Shown: piece after piece, positions 35,782-39,527 of the stretch | How positions within the stretch are numbered: position 1 is the stretch's first letter | Layout of the letters: each line of letters begins with the position of its first letter | DNA from: Chroococcidiopsidaceae cyanobacterium CP_BM_ER_R8_30 | GTDB lineage: Bacteria > Cyanobacteriota > Cyanobacteriia > Cyanobacteriales > Chroococcidiopsidaceae | Length of the DNA stretch: 39,527 nucleotides | Assembly: GCA_019244235.1 (NCBI GenBank) | Contig: JAFASY010000050.1 | Coordinates: forward strand, 1-39,527 | Direction of reading: 5' to 3' | The notes under the pieces: generated by a model | The model's input: the letters and a program-made list of their open reading frames with translations, nothing else | Databases searched by the model: none | What the model was told of the DNA's origin: nothing | Translations under genes and position numbers: made by a program

Positions 35782-38700
35782 TTAGAAATCCAAAACCATA
35801 AAACTGGCGATTTTCCAAGGTGCAATCTCAAAAGTTTGCCCTTTGAAGAATGTTTTAGGAGTATCATCAGGTTCCTCTAGTAAATTAACTGGGTGTGCTA
35901 TTACAAACCCTAAATCGCTCTGCAAAGATAACTGCGCTGGTTCTCCGTGGCATTCGTAGCACCGCAAAATCCACTTGTGCGGATCAGTTTCTGATCGTTT
36001 GAATGCCATCAAGATGAGATGATCGCTAGACAAATCTAATAAACGACCAACAGACGGTAACTGACTAGACATTGAACTGGAAATGGCAGGAAGCAGCATC
36101 ACTTGGAGCGGTAGATTGAGTTCATAACCTCGTCGAACAGAGTGAGCTGACTGCCAACTTCCCTTGTGAGGATAGAGGGCGTAGGTGAATTTGTGAAGAC
36201 CTTGATCTGCTTCCGGATCGGGCCAGCTGGGACTTCGTAGCAGGGTGAGTCGTAACTGCTGCGGTAGGCTATCATAACCGTATTTGCAATCATTTAGCAA
36301 ACTGACACCGTAGTCAGCTTCACTGAGGTCTGCCCAACGCAGGGCAGGAACTTCCCATTTTGCCTGCTCGGCTGGAGTTTTGGGTTTAGTTGGTCGTTGA
36401 ATGGCACCACAGGCAATTTCGTATGTGGCATGGTCAGCCTCTAAGTTGAGTGGGAAAGCCGCTTTCACCAATACCTGACGCTCTCGCCAGTCTACCGTAG
36501 TAGCGATTTTGAGAACTGATGAGCTGGCTTGCAGGATGTAATCTTGGCAAAACTCAGATTCACCTAGTTGGCGCACAACGCGTACACAACTCTGTACTGG
36601 TCCACAATCTACCCATTGGATAGATTTGAGTTTAGCCGCAGGTAAGGGGTGTTGGGCATAGCTAGGATCGATATTCCAAGCATCCCAGTACTGCCCACAA
36701 TCCCGGAAGGCTTGCAACTGATTACCTCCTAATTGATTTAAGATTTCCCTAAGATGAACCTTGTCAAAAACACTAGATAAATTACCTGTTTGAGGTTCTA
36801 TAACTACACGCAACAATTCATTTTCTAAAATCCAATCTTCTCTAGAAAAATTTTCTTGGCTTGGTCTTGCCTTTCCAGGACATAGCCAAAAGACGCGATA
36901 ACCAACAGAGGGAATGTCTCTTGCCAAAAAAAGTAGCGTTGATGTCCCTGACATCTGGGAGGGTAGTTGATGTCTTTCTAGATCGTAAATCTCCCAGTTA
37001 GGGAAAGCTTTTGGTAAGGAGACAGCAACGACCTCTGAGCGCTGCCAGTTAAGGGAGTTAAAAACGACAATTGGTAAAGCATCTGGTTGTGGTGGTAGGG
37101 GAAAGGAGATGTGGTTTGTGATCGCGCTCAACGACTGTTGCAAGATCTCTGTCCCAACCTGCTCTACCTCTTGCCAAGCTCGGTTGGCATCTAGATAAAC
37201 TTGAGGAATGGATGAACCCGGCAGAATATCGTGAAACTGGTTGAACAGCAACAGTTTCCAGGCAGCTTCTAATTCAGCTTGAGGATAACCTGTCCCACAG
37301 CTTTGGCTTGCCAAAGCTGCAAACAGTTCTGCCTGATACAACAGTCCTTCACAATAGCGATTCCATCGCTTCTGATCGGCGTGAGAGGTGTAGCAGCCAC
37401 GATGGAATTCTAGGTACAGCTCATCTTCCCAGATGGGAAATTCAGCTCTCGATGTATGGCTGCTGATATGTTGTAAATAACTCTCGGCTGTGGTGAATTC
37501 TAATTGTGGGAAGTAGGGGGACTTTTGCCAACGCTGGGCAATTTCTAACATGTCGCGGGTGGGTCCACCTCCATGATCGCCAACCCCAGGGAGCCAAAGG
37601 GCGTCTAGTAGACTGGTTTGCTTTTCCCAGTTTCGGGCATAGTCGGTCATTTTCAGTGGTTCAATCCCTTCTCCTATTGGGGCAGACATGAGGCTAAATA
37701 TTTCCGTGCCGTCAAGCGATCGCCACCAAAAAGCACCATAGGGAAACTCAGTGGTATCGTTCCAGCGCAATTTTTGGGTGACGAAATATTCAATGCCACC
37801 CTGTTTAAAAATCTGCGGCAGAATCCAGCTGAATCCAAAACTATCTGGTAACCAGGCAATGGTAGAGATTTTGCCAAATTTTTCTAGGACGTAACGCTGA
37901 GCATAGAGAACTTGACGCACGATAGATTCACCATCGCTCAAGTTCAGCTCTGGCTCCACCCACAAGCCACCGACAACTTCCCAGCGCCCAGCTACGACCT
38001 GCTGTTGAATAGTGGCGAATAAGTCTGGACGATTTGCTTCAATCCAGGCATAGAGCGCAGGTGTAGAGTGGCAGAAGATGAGCTGGGGAAATTCTTGCTG
38101 GAGCTGGAGGACTGATTCAAATGTCCGCTGAGCAGCTTCCCAAGTTTCACTCAAAGGCCATAACCAAGCTAAATCTAAATGAGCATGGCCCAGTAATTGA
38201 ATCCGATGTTGTTTGAGCCCATGATTGAGATTTTGAAGTGAGGAGCGCACTTGAAAAAGCGACTGTTCAAACTTTTGCCGATCTGGCAGTGCTGACCAGT
38301 CAATCGCCATAGCTGCGGCAAGGAAAGAGCGTTTTTCAGCTGCTTCACCGTCTAGATAACGCAGCAACACTGCTAACTCATCAGCGATAAAACCTGGGTC
38401 AAGCTGGTTGTAGTCAGCTTCGTATACACAGAGCGATCTTACTAAAGCCCCATCATCATGACCCGGACTCACCAGCCGCAAAGCGACAATCAATTCTTCA
38501 CCAGGCAACACTGCTTGATTCAACAGCACTCTAGCTGAGTGATCGAATAAATCTCCCTCTTGTACAAGATCGTCATTTATAAAAATTCGAGCCGATGTTG
38601 CCCACCAAGTCAGTGCTAGCCGTAAGGATAAGCCTGTTAGAGGATAGCCTTGTAAATTCTCTGGGATGACTATTTTTTGGCCCAGCCACAGCACTCGTTG

Positions 38701-38907
38701 CCCCAATTGCCAAGTAATCTGTCCTCTAGCATTAAGCTGCACAACCGGACAATTCATCCAATCAAATTTAGTGACGCTGGTCGTTGCAGGAAGTTCATCT
38801 GCCCAGTATCGCCAAGTCGACCGAACATCCACTTGAGTGCAGGAACGCAGCTTCTCAATTGCTTCTAAGACTGGGTTACTATCTGACCAAGAGGTTGGAG
38901 AAGTCAT
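35782..38907 (-). CDS. GH38 alpha-mannosidase
   Basis: This 1041-residue glycoside hydrolase family 38 enzyme hydrolyses alpha-mannosidic bonds with a zinc-assisted retaining mechanism. The zinc motif GHAHLDLAWLWPL, the VGGLWVEPELN block, and IAWLPDSFGF with the likely nucleophile Asp355 are all present, followed by the helical domain and C-terminal beta-sandwich regions. I start at ATG 38907 because the extension to a TTG at 38970 reads through repeat-like DNA (TTGCAAATTGCGAATTGCG) and would add a spurious hydrophobic stretch. No signal peptide then remains, so a cytosolic role in polymer or oligosaccharide turnover is likely. Confidence 0.9.
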   Translation of the reverse strand: MTSPTSWSDSNPVLEAIEKLRSCTQVDVRSTWRYWADELPATTSVTKFDWMNCPVVQLNARGQITWQLGQRVLWLGQKIVIPENLQGYPLTGLSLRLALTWWATSARIFINDDLVQEGDLFDHSARVLLNQAVLPGEELIVALRLVSPGHDDGALVRSLCVYEADYNQLDPGFIADELAVLLRYLDGEAAEKRSFLAAAMAIDWSALPDRQKFEQSLFQVRSSLQNLNHGLKQHRIQLLGHAHLDLAWLWPLSETWEAAQRTFESVLQLQQEFPQLIFCHSTPALYAWIEANRPDLFATIQQQVVAGRWEVVGGLWVEPELNLSDGESIVRQVLYAQRYVLEKFGKISTIAWLPDSFGFSWILPQIFKQGGIEYFVTQKLRWNDTTEFPYGAFWWRSLDGTEIFSLMSAPIGEGIEPLKMTDYARNWEKQTSLLDALWLPGVGDHGGGPTRDMLEIAQRWQKSPYFPQLEFTTAESYLQHISSHTSRAEFPIWEDELYLEFHRGCYTSHADQKRWNRYCEGLLYQAELFAALASQSCGTGYPQAELEAAWKLLLFNQFHDILPGSSIPQVYLDANRAWQEVEQVGTEILQQSLSAITNHISFPLPPQPDALPIVVFNSLNWQRSEVVAVSLPKAFPNWEIYDLERHQLPSQMSGTSTLLFLARDIPSVGYRVFWLCPGKARPSQENFSREDWILENELLRVVIEPQTGNLSSVFDKVHLREILNQLGGNQLQAFRDCGQYWDAWNIDPSYAQHPLPAAKLKSIQWVDCGPVQSCVRVVRQLGESEFCQDYILQASSSVLKIATTVDWRERQVLVKAAFPLNLEADHATYEIACGAIQRPTKPKTPAEQAKWEVPALRWADLSEADYGVSLLNDCKYGYDSLPQQLRLTLLRSPSWPDPEADQGLHKFTYALYPHKGSWQSAHSVRRGYELNLPLQVMLLPAISSSMSSQLPSVGRLLDLSSDHLILMAFKRSETDPHKWILRCYECHGEPAQLSLQSDLGFVIAHPVNLLEEPDDTPKTFFKGQTFEIAPWKIASFMVLDF

Positions 38908-39026
38908 ATTTTTCGATAGAATCAGGGCACTGACAAAAACAATTGCAAGAACGCAATTCGCAATTTGCAATTAAAGAGGGTATAAGCCCCCACTGAACCG
39001 CGCTAACTTTGAATTTAACAACTAGC

Positions 39027-39527
39027 ATGCCTGCTGCCTCCTCTGGTCCTTATCAAAGCAGAATCTTTAATTTCGTCCACCAAAAATCCCGTCGAGTGAG
39101 CGAACAAATAGGTCGTACTATCCGGCACCTCCGAGTTGCTACCAGTTGGGGGGTTCAGGTCATGCTTTATCCGATTTATCTACTATTTCAGACAACCGAA
39201 TCAGCTGAGAAAAGATTTTATTCATCCCAGCAAAACTGGCGGCAATTGCCAGAAGATGAGCTTGATGCCCAGCCCCAAACTCCTCCAGCCACTGACCAGG
39301 CAATTCAGCGAGTATTACACATAGTCAAGGTTTTACCATCAGAGGCATTGGCAGCCAATCCATTAGAGGAGTCAACAAAACCCCTTAGCCTCTTGGCCTC
39401 CTTGGCATCTAACTCGCTATCGCGCTTCAAATTCCTTGTCTTTCCATCTCCGAACTACCCCAGCACCCCAGCATCCCACCACCTCACCACCTCATTTCCC
39501 CCAATCCAGGGAGTCGCCACACAGTTA
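39027..39527 (+). CDS. conserved cyanobacterial protein, partial at the window end
   Basis: From the ATG at 39027 the frame is open for 167 codons to the end of the window. The N-terminus (MPAASSGPYQSRIFNFVHQK) and RHLRVATSWGVQVMLYPIYLL resemble a cyanobacterial family of unknown function that I have seen only as hypothetical proteins; the second stretch could be membrane-associated. From about residue 117 the sequence becomes low in complexity (SLLASLASNSLSRFKF, then SPNYPSTPASHHLTTS). At DNA level this is a run of CCCAGCACCCCAGCATC-like units, as if an intergenic repeat had entered the gene in frame. Its 3' end is not in the window. Confidence 0.6.
   Translation, partial: MPAASSGPYQSRIFNFVHQKSRRVSEQIGRTIRHLRVATSWGVQVMLYPIYLLFQTTESAEKRFYSSQQNWRQLPEDELDAQPQTPPATDQAIQRVLHIVKVLPSEALAANPLEESTKPLSLLASLASNSLSRFKFLVFPSPNYPSTPASHHLTTSFPPIQGVATQL

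Noticed and set aside
38908-38970. Hydrophobic N-terminal extension of the mannosidase from a TTG, resembling a signal peptide
   Set aside because: The DNA is repeat-like, the start is TTG and the family-like sequence begins at the ATG at 38907.

Overview
The window is chromosomal DNA from a cyanobacterium. It carries photosystem genes (psbA, psaD), chlorophyll genes (light-dependent protochlorophyllide reductase and a magnesium-chelatase H subunit) and a cyanobacterial group 2 sigma factor. The octamer GCGATCGC (HIP1) recurs at more than ten places, for example 1446, 3757, 13967, 18516 and 33918. Gene content suggests a multi-gene, accessory-rich lineage; I cannot name the genus.

Layout. 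1-1814: the start of a DUF29 gene (minus), then argF and lexA, the latter with a matching LexA box. 1902-6071: a small island that I read as part of a DNA phosphorothioation (Dnd) modification/restriction system: a DEAH helicase of the dnd-restriction type, a 57-residue protein, DndD and Dnd-associated protein 4. No DndB, DndC or DndE lies in the window. 6123-7334: por and a small membrane ORF. 7610-11206: a 1198-residue STAND NTPase with 14 WD40 repeats. 11207-12907: a psbA locus with a duplicated leader and terminator, and a D1 protein whose QB-site loop is replaced. 12907-16209: a TIGR04376-type coiled-coil protein, mnmG, and a gene broken or frameshifted at a run of nine A. 16210-20897: a structured intergenic stretch, a lipoprotein and a BchH-type chelatase subunit. 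21032-24804: a mobile and decayed zone with a Uma2 nuclease, a dead tnpB with a divergent ribbon-helix-helix gene, an esterase, a 21-codon hsp20 fossil and a phage-type DUF6527 gene. 24867-31191: a translationally coupled operon of multi-domain response regulator, PAS sensor kinase and EamA transporter. 31346-39527: a SigC-like sigma factor, psaD, trpE with a PhzF-like gene, a GH38 alpha-mannosidase and the start of a conserved cyanobacterial protein.

How the genes work together. The Dnd genes overlap or nearly touch and should act as one complex. The regulator, kinase and transporter share ATGA overlaps and so probably form one signalling-plus-export unit. The photosynthesis genes are scattered single units, each with its own leader and terminator. 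The observations most worth following are the altered D1 acceptor-side loop, the empty psbA-like leader/terminator cassette upstream of it, the incomplete Dnd module, and the A9 frameshift in a protein with a TacA-antitoxin-like tail. All family assignments come from motif recognition by eye; no database search was run.
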